From Caulobacter sp. (GTDB lineage: Bacteria; Pseudomonadota; Alphaproteobacteria; Caulobacterales; Caulobacteraceae): DNA of 5,539 bases. The stretch lies in the NCBI GenBank assembly GCA_014378155.1, contig JACMOF010000440.1, positions 1-5,539 of the forward strand, given 5' to 3'. Positions within the stretch are counted from its first letter, which is position 1. Each line of letters starts with the position of its first letter. The notes beneath the pieces are model-generated. The model was given only the letters and a program-made list of their open reading frames with translations, searched no databases and had not been told where the DNA came from. Position numbers and translations under genes: made by a program. Shown here in pieces: positions 1 through 5,539 of the stretch.

Positions 1-920
1 AGCTCAAGCGACAGGCCCGTCAGCCGTCCTTCGTCGTCGAAGCCGACGTCATAGGCGATCTCGAAGTCATGCCGCTTGCCGGTCATGACCATGTCCTCGT
101 CGCGGTCGGGGCGGGCCTTGGCGGCGCGACCGGTCTTGACCGCCACCAGGGCGGCCGCAGCCGCGAACAGCGAGGCCTGGGTCTCCTTGCCGCCGAACCC
201 GCCACCCATCCGGCGAACCTCGATGGTCACCGAGGTGTGGGGCACGTCGAGCACGCGGGCGACCAGGTGCTGCACCTCACTGGGATGCTGGGTGGACGAC
301 CAGACATGGACGTCGCCGGCCTCGCCCGGCGTGGCCAAGGCGACCTGGCCCTCGAGGTAGAAGTGATCCTGGCCGCCGATCGCGAACTTGCCTTGCAGAC
401 GCCGGGGGGATGTGGCCAAGGCGGCGGCAGCGTCGCCGCGCGCCATGCGTTGGGATTTCTCGATCTTCAGATCGAGGTCGCGGGCCTGGGCGATGGTGAT
501 GGCGGCCGGCAAATCCTCATAGACCACCACGGCCTTGGCGGAGGCGGCGCGGGCTGCGGCGATCGAGGTCGCGGCCACGGCGAACAGGCTCTGGCCGACG
601 CAGACCACCTCGCTGTCGGCGAACAGCTTGTCGTCGTGGATCACCGGGCTGACGTCGTTCTCGCCAGGGATGTCGGCGGCGGTCAGCACGACGACGACGC
701 CAGGGCTCGCGCGGACGCCGTCAAGATCCATCGACACGATCCGCGCATGGGCCTTGGCGCTCATGCCCAGATGGACGTGGAGCATGCCGGCCGGTTCGGG
801 AATGTCATCGACATAGATCGCCGCGCCGCTGACATGGCGCAGGGCGCTGTCGTGCGGCAGCGAGGCGTGAACGCCTTGGAAGACGACGGGCTCGATCACC
901 GTGGCGCTGGAGTCAGCCAT
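1..920 (-). CDS. xdhB: Xanthine dehydrogenase molybdopterin-binding (large) subunit XdhB, N-terminal part
   Basis: This is the catalytic subunit of bacterial xanthine dehydrogenase, which with XdhA oxidises hypoxanthine and xanthine to urate in the cytoplasm. The reading frame is open from an ATG at 918-920 to the left edge, giving about 306 residues; the Rhodobacter capsulatus-type subunit is roughly 780, so under half is present. Visible motifs are the aldehyde oxidase/xanthine dehydrogenase N-domain (about residues 20-135), GGQDHFYLEGQ (182-192), SSTQHPSEVQ (208-217) and RRMGGGFGGKETQ (236-248). By alignment from memory with bovine XDH, Q211 matches Gln767, F242 matches Phe798, and E246 matches substrate-binding Glu802. 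The counterpart of Arg880 and the catalytic Glu1261 lie outside the window. The start overlaps the end of xdhA by 8 bases and has no good Shine-Dalgarno of its own, so translation is probably coupled. No frameshift is seen. Identity is firm; purine specificity is supported by the XdhA/UraH neighbours. Confidence 0.96.
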   Translation of the reverse strand, partial: MADSSATVIEPVVFQGVHASLPHDSALRHVSGAAIYVDDIPEPAGMLHVHLGMSAKAHARIVSMDLDGVRASPGVVVVLTAADIPGENDVSPVIHDDKLFADSEVVCVGQSLFAVAATSIAAARAASAKAVVVYEDLPAAITIAQARDLDLKIEKSQRMARGDAAAALATSPRRLQGKFAIGGQDHFYLEGQVALATPGEAGDVHVWSSTQHPSEVQHLVARVLDVPHTSVTIEVRRMGGGFGGKETQASLFAAAAALVAVKTGRAAKARPDRDEDMVMTGKRHDFEIAYDVGFDDEGRLTGLSLE

Positions 921-2370
921 GGGTGGCGGCCAGCGGCACACGGGTAGCAACGCCGGGCCGGTCGGACTCTATGAAGACCTTGCGCAGCATGTTGCCCGCC
1001 GCCAGGGCGCGATAGGCCGCCGAGGCGCGGACGTCGGTCAGAGGCGTGAAGTCCTCGGCCAAGGCGGCGACGGCGGCGTCGATCGTCGCGGCGTTCCAGG
1101 CCTGGCCCACCAAGGCCGCCTCGCAGGCGCTGGCTCGCCCTGGCGTACCGGCCATGCCACCAAAGGCGATACGGGCGCCAAGAACGATCTCGTTCTCGAC
1201 CTTGATGTTGAATGCCCCGCACACCGCCGAGATGTCCTGGTCGAAGCGCTTGGACAGCTTGAACACCTTGAACAGCGCGCCCGGCGGCGGCGGCACGAGC
1301 ACCGCCTCGACGAACTCGCCGGCCCGCCGGTCCTGTTTTCCGTAAGTGATGAAGAAGTCTTCCAGTGGCAGGGTGCGCTGGGTCTCGCCCTGGCGTAGCA
1401 CCAACTGGGCCCCGGCCGCGATCAGGGCCGGCGGCATGTCGCCGATCGGCGAGCCGTTGGCGATATTGCCGCCGATCGTGCCGCTGTTGCGCACCTGGGT
1501 CGAACCCAGCCGCCGCATCACGGCGCCCAGGTCTGGATAGAGCACGCTGAGCGCCTCCAGCGCCTCGACATAGCGCACGCCCGCCCCGATGCGCAGGCTT
1601 CTCCCCTCGCGCGTCAGGGTCTTCAGCTCCGCCACTTGGCCGATATCGATCAGAACGGCCAGGGGCCTGCGCAGCTTGGTCACCCACAAACCGATGTCGG
1701 TGGCCCCCGCCACGATTACGGCTTGGGGATGCTCGGCGTAGGTCGCCGCCAACTCGGCCAGCGAGCGCGGCGCGAACCAGCGGCGGGTGATCCCCGCGAT
1801 GGCGTCGTCGTGTTCCAGGCCCAGCATCGCCGTGCGCTGCAACGGCGCCAGCGCCGTGGCGACGTCCGGCGCGGCCTCGGACGGGATCGCCTCGGCCGCC
1901 GCGAGGATAGCGCCATAGCCGGTGCAGCGACATAGATTGCCCGCCAGCACCTCCTCGATCGGCGCGCCCGCCCCCTGGGCCGCGATGGCGCGGGCATACA
2001 GCGACATGACGATGCCCGGCGTACAGAACCCGCATTGCGAGCCGTGATGCTCGACCAGCGCGGCCTGCACCGGATGCGGCTGGTCCTTGGCCCCGTTTTG
2101 CCCCGAAAGGCCCTCGACGGTGATCACCGCCTTGCCGTCCAGCATCGGCACGAACTGGATACAGCTGTTGACCGCCCGCCAAGCGGTCCCACCCTGCCCG
2201 TCAAGCTCGCCGACCAGCACGGTGCAAGACCCGCAGTCGCCCTCGGCGCAGCCTTCCTTGGTTCCGGTTCGGCGCAGGTCGCCGCGCAGGTGCTCCAGCA
2301 GCGTGCTGGTGGGATCGACGCCCCGGGCCTCGACCACCTCGCCGTTCAGCAGGAAACGCACCGCGTCCAT
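913..2370 (-). CDS. xdhA: Xanthine dehydrogenase small subunit XdhA (2Fe-2S and FAD domains)
   Basis: Electron-transfer subunit of the XdhAB heterotetramer: it passes electrons from the molybdenum centre in XdhB through two 2Fe-2S clusters to FAD and then normally to NAD+. With the ATG at 2368-2370 it has 485 residues, the usual length. Cysteines C41, C46, C49 and C70 form the plant-ferredoxin-type cluster site (KEGCAEGDCGSCTV). C113, C116, C147 and C149 form the second, all-helical cluster site (QCGFCTPG and NLCRCTGY). The FAD domain follows, with VAGATDIGLWVTK at about 220-232 and GSTQVRNSGTIGGNIANGSP at about 289-308, then the CO-dehydrogenase-flavoprotein C-terminal domain from about 365 on. 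A TTG one codon upstream (2371-2373) is a possible start, but the ATG forms a TGATG junction with the uraH stop, which favours translational coupling. The 3' end overlaps xdhB. All cluster ligands are present, so it should be functional. Confidence 0.97.
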   Translation of the reverse strand: MDAVRFLLNGEVVEARGVDPTSTLLEHLRGDLRRTGTKEGCAEGDCGSCTVLVGELDGQGGTAWRAVNSCIQFVPMLDGKAVITVEGLSGQNGAKDQPHPVQAALVEHHGSQCGFCTPGIVMSLYARAIAAQGAGAPIEEVLAGNLCRCTGYGAILAAAEAIPSEAAPDVATALAPLQRTAMLGLEHDDAIAGITRRWFAPRSLAELAATYAEHPQAVIVAGATDIGLWVTKLRRPLAVLIDIGQVAELKTLTREGRSLRIGAGVRYVEALEALSVLYPDLGAVMRRLGSTQVRNSGTIGGNIANGSPIGDMPPALIAAGAQLVLRQGETQRTLPLEDFFITYGKQDRRAGEFVEAVLVPPPPGALFKVFKLSKRFDQDISAVCGAFNIKVENEIVLGARIAFGGMAGTPGRASACEAALVGQAWNAATIDAAVAALAEDFTPLTDVRASAAYRALAAGNMLRKVFIESDRPGVATRVPLAATHG

Positions 2371-2717
2371 CAACTGCCCCGATAGGTCGAATAGGCGAAC
2401 GGCGAGACCAGCAGCGGCACATGGTGGTGCTGCTCCGGGTCGGCGACGTTGAAATCGATGACCACCACGTCGAGGAAGGGCGGATCGCTGACCGTCGCGC
2501 CCGAGGCCTTGAAATAGTCACCCGCCGAGAATTCTAGCCGATAGCCGCCGGCCACCAGGTCCGCGCCTTCGACCAGCCGCGCGCGACCGTCGGCGTCGGT
2601 CCGCATTTCGCCCAAAAGCGCGAGCTCGCCGCCGCGATGGGCGGAAACCCGCACAACGACGCCCGCCGCCGGGCGGCCGGCCGCCGTGTCGAGGATATGG
2701 GTGGTCAGGCCGCTCAT
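2370..2717 (-). CDS. uraH: 5-hydroxyisourate hydrolase (transthyretin-related protein)
   Basis: Hydrolyses 5-hydroxyisourate, the unstable product of urate oxidation, to OHCU on the way to allantoin. The 115-residue product has the normal length for the cytoplasmic bacterial enzyme and no signal peptide. The family signatures are at both ends: LTTHILDT at residues 4-11 and HHHVPLLVSPFAYSTYRGS at 97-115, with the terminal YRGS that separates HIU hydrolases from true transthyretins. The family's catalytic residues correspond to H7, R45 (in TDADGRA) and H99, all present. It is the first gene visible in the operon, and its TGA overlaps the xdhA ATG by one base. That position ties it to the xanthine dehydrogenase step, although the uricase that should supply its substrate is not in the window. 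An AAGGA sequence lies about 11 bases before the ATG, and a palindrome at 2754-2763 lies in the putative promoter region. Confidence 0.97.
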   Translation of the reverse strand: MSGLTTHILDTAAGRPAAGVVVRVSAHRGGELALLGEMRTDADGRARLVEGADLVAGGYRLEFSAGDYFKASGATVSDPPFLDVVVIDFNVADPEQHHHVPLLVSPFAYSTYRGS

Positions 2718-2725
2718 GCTTTCGT

Positions 2726-2733
2726 CGTTCCTT
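2726..2733 (-). promoter_or_regulatory. Probable ribosome binding site of uraH
   Basis: On the minus strand AAGGAACG precedes the uraH ATG, with AAGGA about 11 bases from the start codon. The spacing is slightly long, but no other purine-rich stretch is closer and the start codon itself is fixed by the conserved N-terminus of the protein. The nine bases AGGAACGAC recur in front of maeB. Confidence 0.6.
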
Positions 2734-2753
2734 GCTCGGCGTTTCGGTGCGGC

Positions 2754-2763
2754 AGTCTAGACT
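2754..2763. promoter_or_regulatory. Candidate operator palindrome AGTCTAGACT upstream of uraH
   Basis: A perfect 10-bp palindrome lies 37-46 bases before the uraH start codon, where a repressor site would be expected. Its core GTCTAGAC fits the GT-N-TA-N-AC pattern known for HutC-subfamily GntR regulators and shares the core of DasR sites. No regulator gene is visible in the window, so assignment to a GntR protein is an inference. The tetranucleotide CTAG is generally rare in bacterial genomes, which adds a little weight. A chance palindrome cannot be excluded. Confidence 0.35.
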
Positions 2764-2881
2764 TTCGGGACACGGAACGATGCTGAAACCGCCTCGCCCA
2801 CAAGTCCAGCCCGCCGTGTCCGCCATCGACGCGACGGTCGCAACCGCCTCGCCCGCCGGCGCTCAACGCCTGCCGCCTGAG

Positions 2882-2910
2882 CATTATATAAGTCTTTTAT
2901 TACTTATTGA
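2882..2910. promoter_or_regulatory. AT-rich island with TATAAT on the minus strand, possible promoter element
   Basis: This stretch is strikingly AT-rich compared with its GC-rich surroundings. On the minus strand 2883-2888 reads TATAAT, a perfect sigma-70 -10 hexamer pointing towards uraH, but no good -35 hexamer lies 16-18 bases upstream. On the plus strand TATAAG at 2887-2892 is a weaker match pointing towards maeB, also without a -35. A 6-bp inverted repeat (ATAAGT at 2888-2893, ACTTAT at 2902-2907) lies inside. A start near here would give uraH a leader of roughly 160 bases. Promoter function for either gene is an inference from composition and position. Confidence 0.35.
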
Positions 2911-2981
2911 GCCACGGTTGATCGCTTCAGATCCGTCGTGACGCCCAAAAAACGCCAGCATACGCCCTGTAAGGTTGGAAA

Positions 2982-3000
2982 TACCGGACCAACACCGGTA
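2982..3000. repeat. Inverted repeat TACCGG-N7-CCGGTA upstream of maeB
   Basis: Six-base perfect inverted repeats with arms at 2982-2987 and 2995-3000, separated by seven bases, lie about 70-90 bases before the maeB start. The geometry would suit a dimeric regulator or a short RNA hairpin. No matching known operator was recognised. Confidence 0.35.
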
Positions 3001-3013
3001 GCTAGACCTGTGA

Positions 3014-3035
3014 CGGATCGCGCCAAGACGATCCG
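3014..3035 (+). repeat. Inverted repeat CGGATCG-N8-CGATCCG in the maeB leader
   Basis: Perfect 7-bp arms at 3014-3020 and 3029-3035 with an 8-base loop end 26 bases before the maeB ribosome binding site. If transcribed it would form a GC-rich hairpin. It has no U-run after it, so it is not a standard intrinsic terminator. Its left arm overlaps GACGGATC (3012-3019), which can alternatively pair with GATCCGTC at 2930-2937. Confidence 0.4.
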
Positions 3036-3059
3036 CGCCGCTTTGCCTGCGCAGTCACC

Positions 3060-3065
3060 GAGGAA
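3060..3065 (+). promoter_or_regulatory. Ribosome binding site of maeB
   Basis: GAGGAA is positioned six to seven bases before the ATG at 3072, a good Shine-Dalgarno match at near-ideal spacing. It supports the chosen maeB start, which also gives the conserved malic-enzyme N-terminus. Confidence 0.75.
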
Positions 3066-3071
3066 CGACCG

Positions 3072-5372
3072 ATGGACGAGGACTTCCGTAAAGCCGCCCT
3101 GGATTATCACCGTCTGCCACGGCCCGGGAAACTGGCCATCGAAGCCACCAAGCGCATGGCCACGCAGCGCGACCTGGGCCTGGCCTATTCGCCCGGCGTC
3201 GCCGCCCCCTGCGAGGCGATCGCCGCCAATCCCGATCTGGCGCGCGACTACACCGCTCGAGGCAATCTGGTAGCCGTGATCTCCAACGGCACCGCCGTGC
3301 TGGGCCTGGGCAATATCGGCCCGCTGGCCAGCAAGCCGGTGATGGAAGGCAAGGCCGTCCTGTTCAAGAAGTTTGCCGGCATCGACGTCTTCGACCTTGA
3401 GGTCGACGCCGAGGATCCAGACAAGTTCATTGAGGTGGTCGCCGCCCTGGAGCCCACCTTCGGCGGCATCAATCTGGAGGACATCAAGGCCCCCGAATGT
3501 TTCATCATCGAGCGCAAGCTGCGTGAACGGATGAACATCCCGGTCTTCCACGACGACCAGCACGGCACCGCCATCGTCTGCGCCGCCGCTGTTCGCAACG
3601 CCCTGGTCGTGCAGGGCAAGACCCTCAAGGACGTCAAGCTGGTGACCTCGGGAGCCGGCGCCGCCGCCCTGGCCTGCGTGGACCTGCTGGTCTCGATGGG
3701 CCTGCCGGTCGAGAACGTGACTCTGACCGACATCAAGGGCGTGGTTTATGCCGGCCGCGACGCCGACATGCTTGACAACATGGCCCGCTATGCCCGCCAG
3801 ACCGACGCCCGCACCCTCTCTGAAGTGTTGGCCGGCGCCGACATCTTCCTGGGCCTGTCGGCCCCTCGCGTGTTCAAGGCCGAATGGCTGCCGCTGCTGG
3901 CGCCCAATCCGCTGATCCTGGCCATGGCCAATCCCGAGCCGGAAATCCTGCCTGAGCTGGTCGCCGCCGCCCGGCCCGACGCCATCGTCGCCACCGGCCG
4001 CAGCGACTATCCCAATCAGGTCAACAACGTCCTGTGCTTCCCGTTCATCTTTCGGGGCGCACTAGACGTCGGCGCCAGCGAGATCAACGAGGCCATGAAG
4101 GTGGCGGCCGTCGAGGCCATCGCCGAACTCGCCCGGGCCGAGGCCTCCGAGGTGGTGGCCAGCGCCTATGGCGGCGTCGCCCCGATGTTCGGCGCCCAGT
4201 ACATCATTCCCAAGCCGTTTGACCCCCGGCTGATCCTGCAGATCGCCCCGGCCGTGGCCCGGGCTGCCATGGACAGCGGCGTCGCCACCCGGCCGATCGC
4301 CGACTTCGACGCCTATCGGCAGGAGCTGGAGCTGTTCGTCTATCGCTCCGGCCAACTGATGCGGCCGCTGTTCGAGCGGGCTCGCAAGGCGACCAAGGGC
4401 CAGACGGTGCGCGTGGCCTATGCCGAGGGCGAGGACGAGCGCGTGCTGCGCGCCGTCCAGACCGTGCTCGACGAGGGCCTGGCCAAGCCGGTGCTGATCG
4501 GCAAGCGCGAGACCATCATCGCCAAGGCCACCGAGATGGGCCTGCGCATGAACTTTGACGGTGCGGTCGAGATCCTCGACCCGGCGGCCGACACCGAGCT
4601 CTTCGCGCCCCTGGTCGATCGCTATCAGAGCCTGGTCAGCCGGCGCGGCGTGCCGCCCCTCGCCGCCCAGCGCCGGGTGACCAACCGCCGGACGGTTTCA
4701 GCCTCCATGCTGCTGCAGGCCGGCCATGTCGACGCCGCCTTGGTGGGTGGGGCCGGCGACTGGTGGCAGCACATGACCTATGTGCTGCCGATCATTCCCA
4801 AGCGCGAGACGGTCGGCCGGATCTATGCGCTATCCGCCCTGATCATCGACAACGGCACGCTGTTCTTCTGCGACACCCACGTCAATGTCGATCCGACCGC
4901 CGAACAGGTGGCCGAGATGACGCTGCTGGCCGCCGAGTCCGTTCGCCGCTTTGGCTTGACGCCGAAGGCCGCCCTGCTGTCGCACTCCAGCTTTGGGGCC
5001 AGCAACTCGCCGACCGCCCGCAAGATGCGCGACGCCCTGGCCATCGTCCGCGCACAGGCCCCCGAGCTTGAGGTCGACGGCGAGATGCACGCCGACGCCG
5101 CCCTGTCCCAGGCCCTGCGTGATCGCCTCGTGCATGACAGCCAGCTGAAAGGTTCGGCCAATCTGCTGATCATGCCGACCTTGGACGCCGCCAATATCGC
5201 CCTGACCTTGCTTAGCGCCGCGACCGAGGGCCTACTGGTCGGCCCCGTGCTGCTGGGCATGAGCCGCCCGCTGCACGTGCTGACGCCCAGCGTCACGGCG
5301 CGTGGCATCGTCAACATGACTGCCCTGGCGGTGAACCAGGCCGCAGCCGAGCGTGAGCAGGGGTTGGTCTAG
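3072..5372 (+). CDS. maeB: Hybrid NAD(P)-dependent malic enzyme with C-terminal phosphotransacetylase-like domain
   Basis: Oxidatively decarboxylates malate to pyruvate and CO2 with reduction of NAD(P)+, linking the TCA cycle to pyruvate and reducing-power supply in the cytoplasm. The 766-residue length is that of the large MaeB/Tme type. The malic N-terminal domain covers about residues 15-155, with Y39 ([10 protein letters not shown]) and K94 ([15 protein letters not shown]) as likely catalytic residues. Metal ligands E136, D137 ([11 protein letters not shown]) and D162 (FHDDQHGTA) are present. The NAD(P)-binding domain follows, with GAGAAA at 194-199 and [19 protein letters not shown] from 314. 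A phosphotransacetylase-like domain covers about 440-760, including [18 protein letters not shown] from 693. In studied homologues this half is regulatory, responding to acetyl-CoA, and lacks phosphotransacetylase activity. NAD versus NADP preference cannot be read reliably. The start is supported by GAGGAA at 3060-3065. The TAG stop coincides with the presumed edge of an IS element, so the natural 3' flank has been displaced. Confidence 0.97.
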   Translation: MDEDFRKAALDYHRLPRPGKLAIEATKRMATQRDLGLAYSPGVAAPCEAIAANPDLARDYTARGNLVAVISNGTAVLGLGNIGPLASKPVMEGKAVLFKKFAGIDVFDLEVDAEDPDKFIEVVAALEPTFGGINLEDIKAPECFIIERKLRERMNIPVFHDDQHGTAIVCAAAVRNALVVQGKTLKDVKLVTSGAGAAALACVDLLVSMGLPVENVTLTDIKGVVYAGRDADMLDNMARYARQTDARTLSEVLAGADIFLGLSAPRVFKAEWLPLLAPNPLILAMANPEPEILPELVAAARPDAIVATGRSDYPNQVNNVLCFPFIFRGALDVGASEINEAMKVAAVEAIAELARAEASEVVASAYGGVAPMFGAQYIIPKPFDPRLILQIAPAVARAAMDSGVATRPIADFDAYRQELELFVYRSGQLMRPLFERARKATKGQTVRVAYAEGEDERVLRAVQTVLDEGLAKPVLIGKRETIIAKATEMGLRMNFDGAVEILDPAADTELFAPLVDRYQSLVSRRGVPPLAAQRRVTNRRTVSASMLLQAGHVDAALVGGAGDWWQHMTYVLPIIPKRETVGRIYALSALIIDNGTLFFCDTHVNVDPTAEQVAEMTLLAAESVRRFGLTPKAALLSHSSFGASNSPTARKMRDALAIVRAQAPELEVDGEMHADAALSQALRDRLVHDSQLKGSANLLIMPTLDAANIALTLLSAATEGLLVGPVLLGMSRPLHVLTPSVTARGIVNMTALAVNQAAAEREQGLV

Positions 5373-5539
5373 GATCCAGACTCATTGAGCCCACCAGATG
5401 ATGATTGCGGCGATGAAGACGGCGCTGGCGAAGATGGCGGCGAGTTTGTCGTAGCGGGTTGCGACGCGCCGCCAGTCTTTGAGCCTGCAGAACATCCGCT
5501 CGACGAGATTGCGCTGCTTGTAGGCCTCTGGATCGAAGG
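5372..5539 (-). mobile_element. IS5-family insertion sequence, 3' end only
   Basis: The right part of the window is the terminal segment of an IS5-family element; the rest lies beyond the edge. Assignment rests on the transposase C-terminus encoded at 5382-5539. The outer end presumably lies at 5372 or 5373, at GGATCCAGACTCATTGAG, just after a TA (5370-5371) that could be one copy of the short target duplication typical of the family (TA or CTAR). The exact boundary and terminal inverted repeat cannot be confirmed without the other end. The transposase reads towards maeB, so the two genes converge. Confidence 0.8.
5382..5539 (-). CDS. IS5-family transposase, C-terminal fragment (cut by window edge)
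   Basis: The last 51 residues of a DDE transposase are visible, beginning FDPEAYKQRNLVERMF and ending in a hydrophobic IIIWWAQ before a TGA at 5382-5384. The fragment contains the complete Y-(2)-R-(3)-E-(6)-K signature: Y6, R9, E13 and K20 of the visible part, with E13 as the third acidic catalytic residue. RRVATRYDKLA follows, as is typical of IS5-family members, especially the IS427-like group. In that group the transposase is often made from two overlapping frames by programmed frameshifting, so this may be the second frame. The stop lies only about ten bases from the presumed element end, a usual compact arrangement. Whether the upstream part is intact cannot be judged here. Confidence 0.92.
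   Translation of the reverse strand, partial: FDPEAYKQRNLVERMFCRLKDWRRVATRYDKLAAIFASAVFIAAIIIWWAQ

Larger units (their letters stand above)
2718..3071. other. Divergent intergenic region between uraH and maeB
   Basis: This gap separates two divergently transcribed genes and should hold both promoters. I find no convincing coding region in it. Short open frames at 2732-2941 and from 2938 encode low-complexity proline/arginine/alanine-rich sequences and the second runs into maeB. The only AT-rich stretch is 2882-2910. Other visible structure is the palindrome at 2754-2763, three spaced ACGCC repeats at 2941-2966, and inverted repeats at 2982-3000 and 3014-3035. No canonical TTGACA/TATAAT pair with 16-18 spacing could be identified on either strand. 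No known riboswitch was recognised by eye. Confidence 0.75.

Noticed and set aside
69..947. Plus-strand open frame of 292 codons opposite xdhB
   Set aside because: It is the antisense shadow of xdhB, His/Asp/Gly/Arg-rich and without recognisable domains, while the minus strand encodes an unambiguous xanthine dehydrogenase subunit.
896..2182. Long minus-strand open frame of 428 codons inside xdhA
   Set aside because: It is rich in Arg, Gly and Ala, shows no domain, and lies wholly on the xdhA/xdhB coding strand in another frame; such frames are expected in GC-rich genes.
2371..2373. TTG as start codon for xdhA
   Set aside because: The adjacent ATG at 2368-2370 gives a typical TGATG stop-start overlap with uraH and is a stronger initiator; the difference is one residue.
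2902..2913. Twelve-base similarity (11 of 12) between the intergenic ACTTATTGAGCC and ACTCATTGAGCC in the IS end at 5380-5391, as a possible old IS remnant
   Set aside because: The match does not extend in either direction and no transposase or TA-flanked terminus is nearby, so coincidence is the simpler explanation.
2732..2941. Small plus-strand open frame of 69 codons between uraH and maeB
   Set aside because: No ribosome binding site was seen, the product resembles no known family, and it begins on top of the uraH leader region.
2938..3273. GTG-initiated plus-strand open frame overlapping the maeB start
   Set aside because: It overlaps the conserved first 67 codons of maeB in another frame and its Pro/Arg/Ala-rich product looks like an out-of-frame reading.

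Overview
The window looks like chromosomal DNA from a GC-rich alphaproteobacterium. The protein sequences and codon use would suit the Caulobacter/Phenylobacterium neighbourhood, but that placement is an inference from overall style and not from a marker gene. Four genes are confidently recognised, plus the tail of an insertion sequence.

Minus strand, 1-2717: a tightly packed purine-catabolism operon, uraH > xdhA > xdhB. Transcription starts right of 2717 and runs left. uraH (5-hydroxyisourate hydrolase) and xdhA (xanthine dehydrogenase Fe-S/FAD subunit) overlap by one base. xdhA and xdhB (molybdopterin subunit) overlap by eight bases. xdhB runs off the left edge after about 306 residues. XdhA and XdhB together form the enzyme that oxidises hypoxanthine and xanthine to urate. 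UraH acts one step further on, hydrolysing the 5-hydroxyisourate made from urate. The uricase and OHCU decarboxylase that complete the route to allantoin are not in view, nor is an XdhC-type maturation factor.

Intergenic region, 2718-3071: about 350 bases between divergent genes, with no credible gene. It holds a 10-bp palindrome with a GntR/HutC-like core in front of uraH, an AT-rich island with a TATAAT hexamer, several inverted repeats in front of maeB, and clear ribosome binding sites for both genes.

Plus strand, 3072-5372: maeB, a full-length hybrid malic enzyme (766 residues) with an N-terminal catalytic half and a C-terminal phosphotransacetylase-like half. It links the TCA cycle to pyruvate and has no evident pathway link to the purine operon.

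Right edge, 5372-5539: the end of an IS5-family element, with the last 51 codons of its transposase on the minus strand. The presumed element boundary falls on the maeB stop codon, which is the most notable feature of the window. I see no evidence of a new multi-gene system; the remaining interest is in regulatory-looking structure between uraH and maeB.
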